Assembly: GCA_933207985.1 (NCBI GenBank)
Contig: OW240921.1
Coordinates: 111,240,783-111,304,782, forward strand
DNA length: 64,000 bases
Reading direction: 5' to 3'
Source: Pelobates cultripes
Taxonomy: Eukaryota > Chordata > Amphibia > Anura > Pelobatidae
Shown here: one piece after another, positions 13,277 to 24,575 of the stretch
How the letters are laid out: every line of letters begins with the position of its first letter
How positions within the stretch are numbered: the first letter of the stretch is position 1
Program-made: the position numbers and the translations under genes
The notes under the pieces: generated by a model
Seen by the model: only the letters and a program-made list of their open reading frames with translations
Databases searched by the model: none
What the model was told of the DNA's origin: nothing

Positions 13277-14534
13277 AATTGTCCTACAAGACGCCACTAC
13301 TACAAGGCACATCTTCGATGACTTGCCCCTGCAAGCTTGGATGCCCAATGCCTTATATACTAGAGGTAAATTTATACTTGCCAAGGATACATTTTTACTC
13401 ACCAGTGGTTAGCGGAGAGTGGAAATTTTGAGCTCTGGTTTAAGTATTTATTTTACTCAATATTCTCCAGAAAGTAACCTAGTGATATATTTGAATCTCT
13501 ACATTTTTTTTATACTTGATTTAACATTCTTTTTATAATACAATTACTATATATATATTATTGCATTATGCACTATATGTTAATATGTTTCTAGTATTGT
13601 AGCGCTTTACTGAAAATGTATTTAGCTTCAGCAGAATGATGTTATGGTCAGATCGCTCAAGGACAAATTTTCCTCCGAGAAGTGAGAACATTTCATTGCA
13701 CAGATGCAAACTTCTCCTATTGATTCACAAAGACCTAATCATGTAACACTTATTTCTGTTTATTAACTCCACACAGCACTTCAGTTCAATCAATATTATG
13801 CAGATGTTCACACATCACCTTTAAAGACAGTCAGAGGACATAATACGCGGTGACATAACAGACTCTCCAGAAATAATTATTTGGTCGCATTCCAAAGTGC
13901 ATATGATCGTATACATTTCATGACGTATTACATGTTTTATAGGGGAATTAACTATCTTTTCTTCCATGACCTGTATGACTCACATACACAATCTCAATGT
14001 AAAAAGTTTTCTTTTCTTTAGATTATGTTGGGAGCTTTCTCTGCTTGCACTCTTAAAGGAACTCTGTCAACAAGTGGTCTTTATGTAGATTACAAAGACC
14101 CCCAACAGTGATGTCATTGCCTGGAGTCCAGTGGGGGCTAGGGTAAGGTGAGATGTACTTACCTGAACCTAACTATCATGGGTGCTGCTGTCCTCTTCCT
14201 GCCAGTCTTCTTCATCTACTGACGCATCAGCGCTGTATTCTGGTGCATGTGTGAGAGTACAGCATTGAGGTCTATTGACAATTCCTCTCAGGCTGTGGGA
14301 TATTCCATAGGAAGAGCTTAATTTCCTTACAGCAGTAAGGTGGCGGTAGCTCCACCTTCCGTCAAGCTTTTTCAGGCACAGGAAAAATACTGAGACAAAA
14401 TAGTCCCTGTTGTGTATATTACTAAAGCATATAAAAAGCATGTAAACAAACAAACAAACTGAAACTGCTTTTAAAATGTACTGATTTATGTAGGTAAAAA
14501 TTGTGTAATCATTAAATCAACTAAATTAAATCAC

Positions 14535-14962
14535 TAAAGCATTAGGAATACTTACATTTATTCCTAATGTTTTAGTGTCCTAGTCCCAGGTTATATAGGT
14601 ACCTCACTCCTGTGTGTGTGATAAAAATACTAAAATATAGGTTTTATCTACATTTTTCCAGTGCCGAGGCTCCCTCTCCTGCAACATCAGGCAGAAGACA
14701 TGGCTTCATCCTGTGTGGTCCAATCCAATGCTTCTCATAGAGAAGCAATTGGGACCTGATTCACTGCATGGTGAGTGCCTCACACATCCAAGATTTCCCA
14801 CAGGAAAGCAATGAGTCAATGCTTTCCTATTGCTGCTTTCTCATCACTTGACCAAGTACTGTGGAAGTGCCTCCAGTGGCTGGCTAAATTGTCAGGCCCA
14901 ATGCACCCAGGCCACTTCATCTGAATGTAGTGGCTTGAATGAATTTAGTGGTCCTTTAATAA
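14535..14962. mobile_element. MITE-like palindromic element
   Basis: A local hairpin (cactaaagcattagg ... cctaatgttttagtg, about 14532-14578) marks the left side and 'tttagtggtcctttaat' marks the right side at about 14945-14962. There is no coding capacity. The match is 47107-47534 in the inverted copy. Exact ends are uncertain. Confidence 0.45.
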
Positions 14963-15346
14963 CCACAATAGAAATGTAACCTGTGGAAGAGTTAAAACGA
15001 GAACAGTGTACTGTCAATATAGGAAAAAAAAAAAAAAAAAATAATGCCTCTACTCCAATTGCTGTCACCCACCAATAAGTAATGGCATGAAATCACCATT
15101 GGGTAATATTTGCTCATGCAGTCTAGAAATTGACACATTATTATGATGGAAGTGATATGATAAGCTCTGTAGCTTGACACACTGAATCTGTAGTTGAGGA
15201 CTTTGATTTAGGTTTGGCCAAATTTTTTTATCACCTTTATGATGAATGGTCCCCGAAGTTTGGGACTGTCTCAGAGAGATGACTTCACTAATCTCAGGGT
15301 CAATAAACTTATGATGTATGTGGTGTGCACACAATGCTTTGCTTAT

Positions 15347-15860
15347 TGTTACGTCTGTCTCATATTTGACAGGAGGAGTCCAGGAGGCAGAAACCAGCCA
15401 AAGCGAAGTACCAAAGGGAAAACCAAACTCATAGTCAAGAAAAGCCAGGGGTCAGTTCAGGCGGCACGGGTTCAGAGACAATAAACAGGGAGAGAAATCA
15501 AATACGGCAGGATAGGGACACTGAAGTTGACACCACAGTAAGCACAGTAGAACTGAGCAACAAGGTAGAGGTAGACTAAGGTTATCCACCTCTCACATTC
15601 TATTGGTTAGAAGGTGATTAGTCCTTCAAACAACTTCAGCTGTACTGGTTCTTTAAGAGGCCGGCGAGAGAATTACACGCGGCTTCAACTGGGACCTCCT
15701 GCGGGTTGCGGCGTGGTGTGGAGAGATGCAGCACTGCGTCCATGTGTTGCAGGGACGCTGGTTGGATGTACATGATGCTGTGCACACAGGAGTCCTCAGC
15801 GTGCCTCAGAGTCCTCAGCGAGACGTGGTGGGGGAGTTGCAGGTAAGTGCGATCATGACC
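15347..15860 (-). repeat. Probable solo LTR (Gypsy-like)
   Basis: A GC-richer island of about 510 bp in AT-rich DNA. Read on the minus strand it begins near 'catgatcgcacttacctg' and ends 'gacagacgtaaca', with a late run of C/T-rich sentences like those of the segment at 2882-3395. The flanks show only a weak 5-bp match (cttat/cttag). No internal retroelement coding region is present. The plus-strand frame at 15239-15484 crosses the boundary and is not convincing as a gene. Confidence 0.4.
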
Positions 15861-16230
15861 CTTAGGTGCTAATTTCTCTAATTATTCTCCATTCACAAGT
15901 TTGCATCATCTATCAAAAAAGTGAAGCTATATGTTTCATGGATAGATTCCAAGCTGAACGTTTGTAGCCCTCTATTAGGTATGTTTAATGCCTCCATGTT
16001 TATTTCTGAACATTTCAAAATTACAAAATAGACTTGAATTATGGTATCAAGGTCTCGGAATCGTGGATGATTTGGAAGGCAGGTTTTCAATTTCTTTTAA
16101 GTCACACCACTACAAAACTCATTAATATTAGCAAAACTGGGATACTCTAAGATCCATTTTCCATTTGTGTTGGTAATTCCTTCTGATGCACTTGTCCTGG
16201 TTTCATATGTGTCAGGTTTATTCACTAAAG

Positions 16231-16366
16231 CAAGGGTGAGGAATCTTTGGCCCTCCAGATGTTGTGGACTACATATCCCTTAATGCTTTGCCAGCATTAC
16301 GGCTATAAGAGCATTATGGAGGATGTATTCCAAAAGATCTGGAGTGCCGAAGGTTCCCCACCCCTG
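16231..16366. mobile_element. 136-bp hAT MITE (Charlie-like ends)
   Basis: Its ends are 'caagggtgaggaatctttgg' and the inverted 'gaaggttccccacccctg', with near-identical 8-bp target duplications cactaaag (16223-16230) and cactaagg (16367-16374). The interior contains 'tggccctccagatgttgtgg', a sequence I know from vertebrate hAT MITEs. The target is the end of another MITE of the 'cactaaagtgagaatt' family, whose opposite end is degraded here near 16465-16480. Confidence 0.8.
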
Positions 16367-16794
16367 CACTAAGGTAAGAATGCAAACATAATTTCAGATT
16401 TAAGGCCAAAGTTGCCAATTTTTTTTGAACTCGGCTACTTGGACTTTACATTTGAAACTCACACTGAATTCTTGTGTGACTTACTGTTATTCTTGAAAAA
16501 AACATCATAGGTCTTTGCTACATATAAAACATGTAAACTATTGCACAAATCACACTGTTATTGAGTCAGGCCATTCCAGATTTGATCCAACTGGGTCTAC
16601 CACGCGAGTGAAAGATGTTTTAAATTCATCATGATCCTAACACAACCGCAGTAAAGAAACAGTATGTACCTAATGCAAGTAAAGTGTGGTTATAAAAGCC
16701 GGTTATATTGCCTACATGTATTCCATGTGACAACTTATTTTCATCATGTAAAAATATTTATTTGTCTTTCATCACTTTTCTGTGATTTTTTAAA

Positions 16795-17232
16795 TTTTAA
16801 AAAACTATTTTAGTAGAAACTATTTTAATACAATAATCCTTTCAATTAGTTTTATAAGGAAATCTATATATTTTTAAATTAAGTATAGTTAAACAAAAAA
16901 ATGAGAAACTAATCTCTACCTTTAGTATATGACAGAATCCTTCAACCATATACATGCTTAAAAATTAACATTTACTTTCCCCGACCTTCCCTGCATCACT
17001 CTCTGCAAGGAGCAGCGAAGACCAGCAGAGACGATAGCTGTCAGTTTTCAAACACTGTCTGACCCAAGGCGCATGTATATGGATGAAGGATCCTGTCATA
17101 TACTAAAGGTAGAGATGAGTTTAATGCTAATTTATTTACATATACTTCTTAAAAAAATCTAATTCCTTTCAAAAACTGATGAAAGGTTTATTATATTAAA
17201 AATAGATTTCAGGCAACAGTTATCCTTTAATA
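16795..17232. mobile_element. Long inverted-repeat MITE
   Basis: Two arms of about 170 bp face each other. Landmarks in the left arm are 'ctctacctttagtatatgac' and 'agaatccttcaaccatatac'; their inverted counterparts lie at about 17075-17120. The spacer (about 16975-17060) is GC-richer and includes 'accttccctgcatcactctc'. The right end is 'caacagttatcctttaa'. It encodes nothing. The matching copy is 44815-45252. Confidence 0.7.
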
Positions 17233-18009
17233 ATCTAAAAATATATAAATATATGTACATGAACTATTTGACATGCTTACCCTTTTAGGATGGTGTGCTT
17301 TAAATAAAAATATGCGGGGAAAAAGGGAGAATACACTACTTACCTGTACGTCACTTTTACACAATGTTCCATCATTAAGGGTCATTGGAATACAATATAT
17401 TCCATTACATTCTGGCAAGCACATTGAATGCATCTTTATTACGCAGTGAAATGGAATGAGTGTTTCACCTTAATGCCATCAAGCTCTATGGCCTCTATGA
17501 TGATTTCTCATTATTCTGTTACTTGAAATAGAGGAAATATGTCATTTAATAATTTTATTCAGCCCCGTTTTTGTTCAATCCTGTGACTGTGTCACTCTCC
17601 AATATAGTTTATCACTGTACACAAAGTAACTAATATTTGCAAGTCATAGTGACACAGTGTATACTTGAACATTATATCAGTATAACAATGCAGTAACATA
17701 CCACTATATCAAAGCAACAGTGTAACAGATGGGACTTAAGAACAGGATGGGCAATCACAAACGGTATATGTCTTATTCACATTTGGCATATTATAACATT
17801 AGTTTTTTCCAGTGAGTACCGCATATACTCGTGTATAAGTCGATCTCGTGTATAAGTCGAGTGCAGTTTTGTGACCAACAATTGTGAAATATGCTATGCC
17901 TCGTGGATAAGTCGAGGGTAAAACTTGGGGATATGAAAATCTGTGATTTTTATAGTTTTGTCTGATTTTAGTTAGGTAAGATCCTGGAACATAATCCTGT
18001 ATATAATGC

Positions 18010-18012
18010 AGA

Positions 18013-18043
<31 letters not shown>

Positions 18044-18715
18044 ATGCAGAGTGTGTGTTTGTATGAGTGTGTGTGTATATAATGCAGAGTGTGTGTGTAT
18101 AATGCAGAGTGTGTGTTTGTATGAGTGTGTGTGTGTATATAATGCAGAGTGTGTGTGTATATAATGCAGTGTGTGTGTATATAATGCAGAGTGTGTGTGT
18201 ATAATGCAGAGTGTGTGTTTGTATGAGTGTGTGTGTGTATATAATGCAGAGTGTGTGCATTATAAGCACACACTCACTCTAAACACACACTCTACATCTA
18301 CACACACACACTATACAAACACACAAACTCTGCATTATACACACACACACACACTGCATTATATACACACACTCATACAAACACACACTCTGCATTATAC
18401 ACACACTTCATTATATACACACACTCATACAAACACACACTCTGCATTATATACACACACACTCTGCATTATATACACACACTCATACAAACACACACTC
18501 TGCATTATATATACACACACACACTGCATTATATACACACACACTCATACAAACACACACTCTGCATTATACACACACACACACACTGCATTATATACAC
18601 ACACTCATACAAACACACACTCTGCATTATATACACACACTCTGTGTGTATATAATGCAGAGTGTGTTTGTGTGAATGCAGAGTGTGTGTGTTTGTGTAG
18701 TGTGTGTGTACTGGG
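18010..18715. repeat. GT/CA microsatellite with 'ataatgcagag' interruptions
   Basis: A GT-rich half (18010-18260) carrying a repeated unit 'tataatgcagagtgtgtg' plus 'tttgtatgagtgtgtgt' is followed by a CA-rich half (18265-18645) carrying the inverted unit, then GT again to 18715. The whole array is therefore an imperfect giant palindrome. Frames reading Tyr-Thr-His-Thr repeats from it are artefacts of the repeat. Confidence 0.9.
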
Positions 18716-18899
18716 TGGAGGGGAGGGCATTTTTATTATTTAAAAAAAAAATATTTAAAAAAAAATTATTTTAATATTTTTTTTCATTATTGTATTATTT
18801 AATATTTATTTTTGTCCCCTTCCCTGCTGGTTACCTGATCAGGGAGGGGGGCTATCTTAATCCCTGGTGGTCCAGTGGCATGGGCTGAGCTGGGGGGAG

Positions 18900-19092
18900 C
18901 TGGCAGCAAGCTGTTACATACCTTTGTAGCAGCTCCGGTCAGCTCCCTTCACCTCCGTGCAGCTCCCCTGTCAGCTCCCAGTGTAAATCTCGGGTGTCAC
19001 GAGATTTACACTGGGAGCTGACAGGGGAGTTGCATGGAGGTGAAGAGAGCTGACCGTAGCTGCTACAGAGGTATGTAACAGCTTGCTGCCAG
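18900..19092. repeat. Near-perfect 193-bp palindrome
   Basis: Arms of about 90 bp run from 'ctggcagcaagctgttaca' to its complement 'tgtaacagcttgctgcc', with a centre near 18993-19000 (atctcgggtgtcacgagat). A few mismatches and a short indel separate the arms. It is followed by three smaller hairpins at 19103-19135 (ggaccgccgggctc), 19138-19175 (gtctgtatcatggc) and 19206-19228 (ttcagcacaaaacatgtgct). All lie inside the TIR element. Confidence 0.85.
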
Positions 19093-19405
19093 CCCCCAAC
19101 AGGACCGCCGGGCTCGTAATGAGCCCGGCGGTCCTGGTCTGTATCATGGCAATGTAAGTTGCCATAATACAGACAGTGACTCGAGTATAAGTTGAGTGGG
19201 GCTTTTTCAGCACAAAACATGTGCTGAAAAACTCGGCTTATACTCGAATAGATACGGTATATCTGTTTGTATCCGTGTTGGTTGTATAATCATCGTGATT
19301 CTACATGGTTGTCGAGTGGGTTCCGTCATTGGAGCTCCTCAGTGCTCAAGGTGATCGTGTGGGGTATGTTGTCAGTTGTTGTTGTTACGCCTGGAAGTGG
19401 GAACT

Positions 19406-19420
19406 AGCTTTAGATTTTTT
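19406..19420. repeat. Target-site duplication of the L1 insertion, left copy
   Basis: The 15 bp agctttagatttttt occur here and again at 21005-21019. The other haplotype or copy has a single uninterrupted version at 42559-42573 (reverse complement), which is the pre-insertion site. Confidence 0.9.
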
Positions 19421-21004
19421 TTTTTTTTTCAATTTATAATCTTTATTCGGAGATATCATCTCCACTTTTCTCTTTTTTTTTAGTTTTTTAACACAATAGA
19501 ATTTGACAAAAAAGAAGATAAAATTGACAAAACATCCCATAAATAACTTATACAGTGAGACACACATATCAGTAAACATTACTTTTATCCACATAGGCAT
19601 GAGGTAGTTTAGTTACATTTAGTAAATCCCTATGTTGTTTAAAGAGCTCACTGTAAACAACTCACATACAAAAAGGACAAGACATAACAAGACAAAACAT
19701 AAAATGGTCATATGTGGTCACACTTATTGTAGTGTCAATCTCAACTTAGACCCAGAGAGATTCAAGACCTCTATCTATAGGTCAACAACAGCCTCTAACT
19801 TCACCAACCAGGAGTTATAACGTTCTTGATATTTTGTATTTAGCCCCGCTTCCATTTTCAATTGATATTTGATTTGTTCCTTAACTATTGGCCAGGAGGG
19901 CACCAACTCCATTTTCCAGTACCTTGCGATAGAAAGTTTCGCGGCTAGAAGTATATGCAAGATAACCGGCAGTGAATTGCTACTAACCTGGCGAATATCT
20001 AATTGTAAAAGGCATATCTGTGGTACCATCGGTAAATCAATCAAAGTAATAAGTTTTATCCTAGATAAGATCATTTTCCAAAACTTCTGTATAAACCTAC
20101 AGTCCCACCATATATGAAGATAGTTCCCGCACTCCACATTGCATCTCCAGCAAGTGGAGTCACTTGAACTATTAAACTTCTTAATTTTACTGGGGACCAT
20201 ATACCATCTATTTATGATTTTAAAATGGCATTCCACCAGATTGAGGCAATGGATATATTTATAGATCAAATTTAGAGCTTCTCTCCATTGGTTACAAGTA
20301 ATCTGATTACCCAAATCTCTTTGCCAAGAATTAATTATAGCTTCTAGAGGTTTGTCTGAGTTATTTTGCAATAAATTTAATCCCATAGATAATAGTTTTT
20401 TTGGAGAATCTCTATCCAGGATATTTCTTATATCCCTTAAACGCTCATACCTTTCTGTGATAACATATTGGTGACAAAAGCCTTTTAGCCTAAGGTAATT
20501 AAAAGTCTCCTTATTATCTATTTTATATGTTTGTTTTAAAGTTTGGAAATCCATCCATCCATTTCTATCCATTATGTCTTGAAATTTATGTACTCCTTTT
20601 TCAATCCAGCTTTTTAAGTTAAGATTAGTCATATAATGAGCCATATTCCTTAAGGGAAGGGAAGGGATTAACTTATTGTAGAGACCTAATGAGTTTTTCG
20701 TTTTTTTCCACCCTCTTAGGACATTGTTCAGGATAACACTAGATGAAATGGGGTTTACCTTATGATCGGTCTCTAATTTTAAAGGCCAAAAAAGCACAGA
20801 CAACTCCAACGATGATCCCTCAGTTGAAGTGAGGTCTTGTTCTATCTTGTACCATATTTCATTCTTACTATCATTTAGTTGAGTAATAACTGCGTGTGTA
20901 AAAGTCGCAGCTTTCTGGAAGTCCTTTAAAATAGGAACCCCCAGACCCCCCATTTTCACTTTTAAGGCTAAACGTTTTTGGGATATTCTTGGAGGCTTAT
21001 GTAA
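19421..21004 (-). mobile_element. 5'-truncated L1/Tx1-type LINE
   Basis: The insertion lies on the minus strand and is flanked by a 15-bp target duplication. Its 3' end is on the left: a run of T (the poly-A tail), then the complement of a polyadenylation signal (tttatt at 19442-19447), then a 3' untranslated part of about 330 bp, then the ORF2 C-terminal region. The 5' end is truncated inside ORF2 near 21004, as is usual for target-primed insertions that stop early. It is absent from the corresponding place in block A', so it is a recent insertion or a polymorphism. Confidence 0.93.
19775..20959 (-). CDS. L1-type ORF2 protein, C-terminal fragment
   Basis: An open frame of 394 codons. It continues upstream of the first Met without a stop to the truncation point, where 'KPPRISQKRLALK' and 'MGGLGVP' match the segment that follows the reverse-transcriptase core in L1/Tx1 ORF2 proteins. 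The C-terminal third carries the CCHC cluster that typifies L1 ORF2: Cys270, Cys273, His282 and Cys287 in CWRC...YLHIWWDC, preceded by RWYMVPSKI. The endonuclease and the catalytic part of the reverse transcriptase are lost by 5' truncation, so it cannot mobilise itself. The frame is undamaged, which fits a young insertion. It has no promoter of its own and is probably not expressed as a protein. Confidence 0.9.
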   Translation of the reverse strand: MKMGGLGVPILKDFQKAATFTHAVITQLNDSKNEIWYKIEQDLTSTEGSSLELSVLFWPLKLETDHKVNPISSSVILNNVLRGWKKTKNSLGLYNKLIPSLPLRNMAHYMTNLNLKSWIEKGVHKFQDIMDRNGWMDFQTLKQTYKIDNKETFNYLRLKGFCHQYVITERYERLRDIRNILDRDSPKKLLSMGLNLLQNNSDKPLEAIINSWQRDLGNQITCNQWREALNLIYKYIHCLNLVECHFKIINRWYMVPSKIKKFNSSSDSTCWRCNVECGNYLHIWWDCRFIQKFWKMILSRIKLITLIDLPMVPQICLLQLDIRQVSSNSLPVILHILLAAKLSIARYWKMELVPSWPIVKEQIKYQLKMEAGLNTKYQERYNSWLVKLEAVVDL

Positions 21005-21019
21005 AGCTTTAGATTTTTT
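21005..21019. repeat. Target-site duplication of the L1 insertion, right copy
   Basis: Same 15 bp as 19406-19420, immediately 5' (in element sense) of the truncated LINE. Confidence 0.9.
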
Positions 21020-21562
21020 AAGTTAAATTTTTTGATTTTTTTTTTATGAAGTATATTTTTGCTCATGCAATTTTTATACGTTGTAATGTTCACCAATTTA
21101 TTCAATTTAAGTTTTAATCAACTACAAATTTTTGTAAAAAGAGAGTCAAGTGAAATAGAGCTTTTCAATTTACTGTTTGGAGTCTTGATTTAAATTCAAA
21201 TTAAACTTGGAGATTCTCAATATGTCAAGCCTAAATGTAGCCAAATTATGACCCAAACAAATCACGCAATGGACCAGAATGTTCGTTTTGATTCATTCTT
21301 CGGAATTCTGCCGGTGGAAACAAAAAAATTAGATGATTGGTAAGAAAAAAGATAAGCAATGGCCAGGGGACAGTCAGTAAATGTTGATTTTATTCACCGA
21401 TCAAATAAGAAGTGACTAACAGAAGAAAAAAAGGAAGCAAACAATTAGATATTTATATATTATTTATGTAATACCACCATCATACATATCTACCAGTAGA
21501 CATGATGTCGATCTGAGCCAGTGCATGCGACTAATAAAGAAACAGCATATAAAATATTGTTT

Positions 21563-21570
21563 CTGATAAC
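21563..21570. other. Empty target site of a hAT insertion
   Basis: A single copy of ctgataac joins block A to block B. In the other copy the same 8 bp occur twice, once at each end of a transposon: 41873-41880 (inverted) and 52482-52489. Confidence 0.85.
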
Positions 21571-24171
21571 ATATACGCCTGTAGGATTAAGGATTTGTAT
21601 TCTGACAGGGGGAAAACTATTGACTTGGGGTAATAATGAAGTAACCTACTTTAAAAGGAAAGACTACTATATTTTTATATTTTATATTATTCTTATATTT
21701 TTCTATAGGTCTTCACAGTTAAATCTACATTAGTGATCTTCATAAGGTGCCTAAGTGTAATTACAGTTGATCTATAAAAAAATGAACCATTTTTATATGA
21801 TACAGTATACAATATCACTTTAAATCCAGTTCACGTTAGAGCCTGAATTGTTTGAGTTCCAACATGCAACAGAAGCAATATCTGCACAAAATTACCTCTG
21901 AATATGGTAATTATCAAAAATAGCCCTTTTAAATAGTGCTGCATTCCTCAATATGCTTCAGTGACCATATTATAAAGACTGCTATAGAGCATTTCGAAAA
22001 GTCTACTTACATTACACTCGAAAACGAAGTAGAAAAGAAAATCTCAATATGCTTTATAAACGCATCAGGGACAATCATTTTAATGAACTGCTGTTTATTT
22101 GCCTTTATTATGAAATTTCGATTGATCTCATTTTAGTACTAACTTGGCATTCCCATGCTTCCTGACCTTTCTTATGAAGTTTGTGATGTAATTGAGAGTA
22201 GATTCCAGCATGGAGAATCATCTAAATTCTGTGCTATTTTCATATCTGTTGTGTACAGAGAAGTAATGCAGTAGTTATGTTCTTTTTAATGGCATTCCGT
22301 GGATCATGAATGATGGCTCCTCATAAACCGACTGATATTCTCTTCACATTTCAATTGCGTTAAAAGCTAAGGCAATCTTCTTTAGCCTTTCATTGCAAGA
22401 TGGACAGCAATGATTTTCCACCATTCGTTTGTCCACTGCATTATTTGTTCCCCAGACCAACTAATTTATAAATACACCAAGTGGTAGATCATCGTGGGGG
22501 ATTTGGTTTAAGCATTATTTTTTTTATCTTAACTTTTAATTGATGTGTGGTGAAACTAGGAAATTGCAACATTTTAGTACTTTGTATTTCCCCCTAGATC
22601 TTTACTGTTTACTGAAGAAACCCTTTTGCATCGTGCTATCACAAGCTGGTTTTTAAAAATATAGGAATACTTCTTATTTCAAGTATTGCACAATACTAGT
22701 TATTCTCATTTGCTTTCAGTCCATGCCCCGGTTTTATGGAGCCTGGGTCATAAAGTCCTGTTCTATTAAACATTGAACGCATTAAGATAGAAAACACAGA
22801 AAGCGGAATGCAGATCTACAATGTAATGAATTCCCTAATGTTAATTAAACATAGTAAAAATGTTTTATTATTTTTAAATAGCAGAATTTGTATGTTGTGC
22901 AGCTTTACCCTTGGTCTAGTGCATTTGATGTAAGAGAGCTAAAGGGTTTTTTCAAAATGGTAATCTAGATTTGGACCCTTTACTTACTGTGCTATCAGAT
23001 CGGGTTGTTGGAACTCTCATACAATCAGATGCATTTAGGATTTTAGTACCTGGACTGTGGGTGGATTCAGTCTGATATACAACTTCCATAGGTTCTCTCT
23101 CTAATGGGCCAAATTAGCAAAAACATGTATACTAATACATTTTTGCTCATTCTGAGTATTCTTATAAAGTCAGCTTTTGGTTTCCCAGATGAATATTGCT
23201 TTTTACAATTAATTTTTTTTAAAGAAAACCCCCAAATATTGGAGGAGTAACCTCTGAATGTCTGGTGCATACATGGATAAACTGTCTGTTATGTAGGAAC
23301 CTGTACCTGATCAAGCACATTCAGATTCCTGCGGCCTCTTAGAACCCATTTCATGTGTGTGTGTATTGAGTGTTTATGTATCATCGAGTGTGACATCCTA
23401 AAATTCTGATACATCTTCCTTGAAAATTACAAATTTGAATAAAACTTTGAAAGCATTGAAATTCTCCTATAATTTGTCAAGAAATTATTCTGATTTATCT
23501 ATTCTGTCCGAACAGGTATTAATAAAAAGGTATAGCTTTGTGGCTAATATTCACAAATAATCACAATCAATTTCTCATGAACAAATGCAAAATGTTTTCA
23601 TAATAAGGTAAATTTTTAAACAAAAGCCCCCGCCCAAAAAAATCAAACCATTAATTGCAAAAGATAAATTTAAATTAAACAAATAAGACACAGATTGTCA
23701 AATTTAAGATATGTATTCATAATTTCTAAAATCAAATAAATCTATTGCACCAATTATTATAGAATCTAGATAGTAAAAATGTACAATAATTAGTTCTGCT
23801 CAAAACAAACCAATACAAAACAAAACAAAACAAAATAATTAGTCAAACAGTGCTCATCAGGTATCTATCAATTACAGAATAACTGGAATAACATAAGTAT
23901 ATGAGTAATGTGCTGCATCAGCTCTTAAATAAAAGAGAATACATTAACTTTATTAAGAAATGTGGACTATGGAAGTTATGTAGTTTAAGATTTTCTTATG
24001 AAATTACATTTGATTTAGTTTTCCACAACTATCGGACAACCGGCCTAAGTCTTCTAGAAATTTTTTTTAATCCAATCTACAGAGCTAGCTTCTGGAGACC
24101 AGAATATAGGAGCAATGACCCACCAGACTAAAACCTTGTTTCAACAGCAACCCTAGCCTGATCAGCCTAGA

Positions 24172-24575
24172 TGACGTCAATACAGAACCCTTCATTGAGC
24201 CGCTGTGTGAAACAGAGCTGACAGTGAAGTCCCAACTCCATAGGGAGTATGCCAATTAGCAGTGCGTGTTATGAGGTATAAAATCCTGTTAATCCATTTT
24301 CTTTTAACTGTACATTAAAATCTCATAAATTGACATCACAAGTCTAGCTCAGTCCTGGCACAGTGGGAGTACTCATTGCAAGTTACAGTTCCCTCTTGGA
24401 CATTTTTTATTTCTGTCTCCAAGACCCTTTGTGGGATTTGTAGAGAAATATCTGTGCTGACTGACAGGGGCAATTACTGTGTTTTTTTCTTCTTTAAAAT
24501 ACAGAAGAAGGAAGAGCTTATAACAATTATTAACTGGAAAACAAGATGGAGGTACTCATGTGTCTCAGAACATAG
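24172..24575 (+). promoter_or_regulatory. Candidate promoter and 5' exon
   Basis: A perfect palindromic CRE (tgacgtca, 24172-24179) is followed about 100 bp later by a TATA box (tataaaa, 24277-24283). Further on, a pyrimidine-rich tract (tttttttcttctttaaaatacag) ends at a plausible acceptor at 24504, and 'catag/gtaag' at 24575 is a good donor, bounding a 71-bp candidate exon. The exon contains ATGs but its frame meets TAG at the donor, so it would be untranslated. All motifs are kept in the other copy at 55083-55486. Motif coincidence in 64 kb is quite possible and no downstream coding exon was found. Confidence 0.22.

Larger units (their letters stand above)
17817..19259. mobile_element. TA-flanked TIR element with microsatellite and hairpin chain
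   Basis: The ends are inverted: 'taccgcatatactcgtgtat' at the left and 'actcgaatagatacggta' at the right, each with 'ctcg(t/a)gtataagtcga'-type continuation. Both ends begin with TA, which fits a TA target as in Tc1/mariner-like transposons, although the family is not certain. The interior has three parts: an array of GT/CA repeats (18010-18715), an AT-rich spacer (18740-18815), and a chain of hairpins (18900-19228). No transposase frame is present. The second copy is 42720-44230. Confidence 0.65.
10379..21570 (+). repeat. Block A, forward copy of a duplicated or allelic segment
   Basis: The block matches 41873-51688 as reverse complement over its whole length. For example 10379 pairs with 51688, 12764 with 49304, 16231 with 45838 and 21570 with 41873. 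Differences are scattered substitutions, small indels, microsatellite length, one L1 insertion of about 1.6 kb at 19421-21004 present only here, and a replaced patch near 21040-21090. Block A runs uninterrupted into block B, sharing the 8 bp 21563-21570. DNA between named transposons in this block is AT-rich with no gene recognised. Confidence 0.95.

Noticed and set aside
15239..15484. 81-codon frame with a basic C-terminus (SPGGRNQPKRSTKGKTKLIV)
   Set aside because: It crosses the edge of the probable LTR, and in the other copy the frame is interrupted.
18010..18715. CRISPR-like regular repeats
   Set aside because: Units are simple-sequence microsatellite without unique spacers, in a vertebrate context.
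17799..18743. Open frames of 100-190 codons on both strands with Tyr-Thr-His-Thr repeats (and the same at 43233-44248)
   Set aside because: They are translations of GT/CA microsatellite units in every frame, with no start context or domain.
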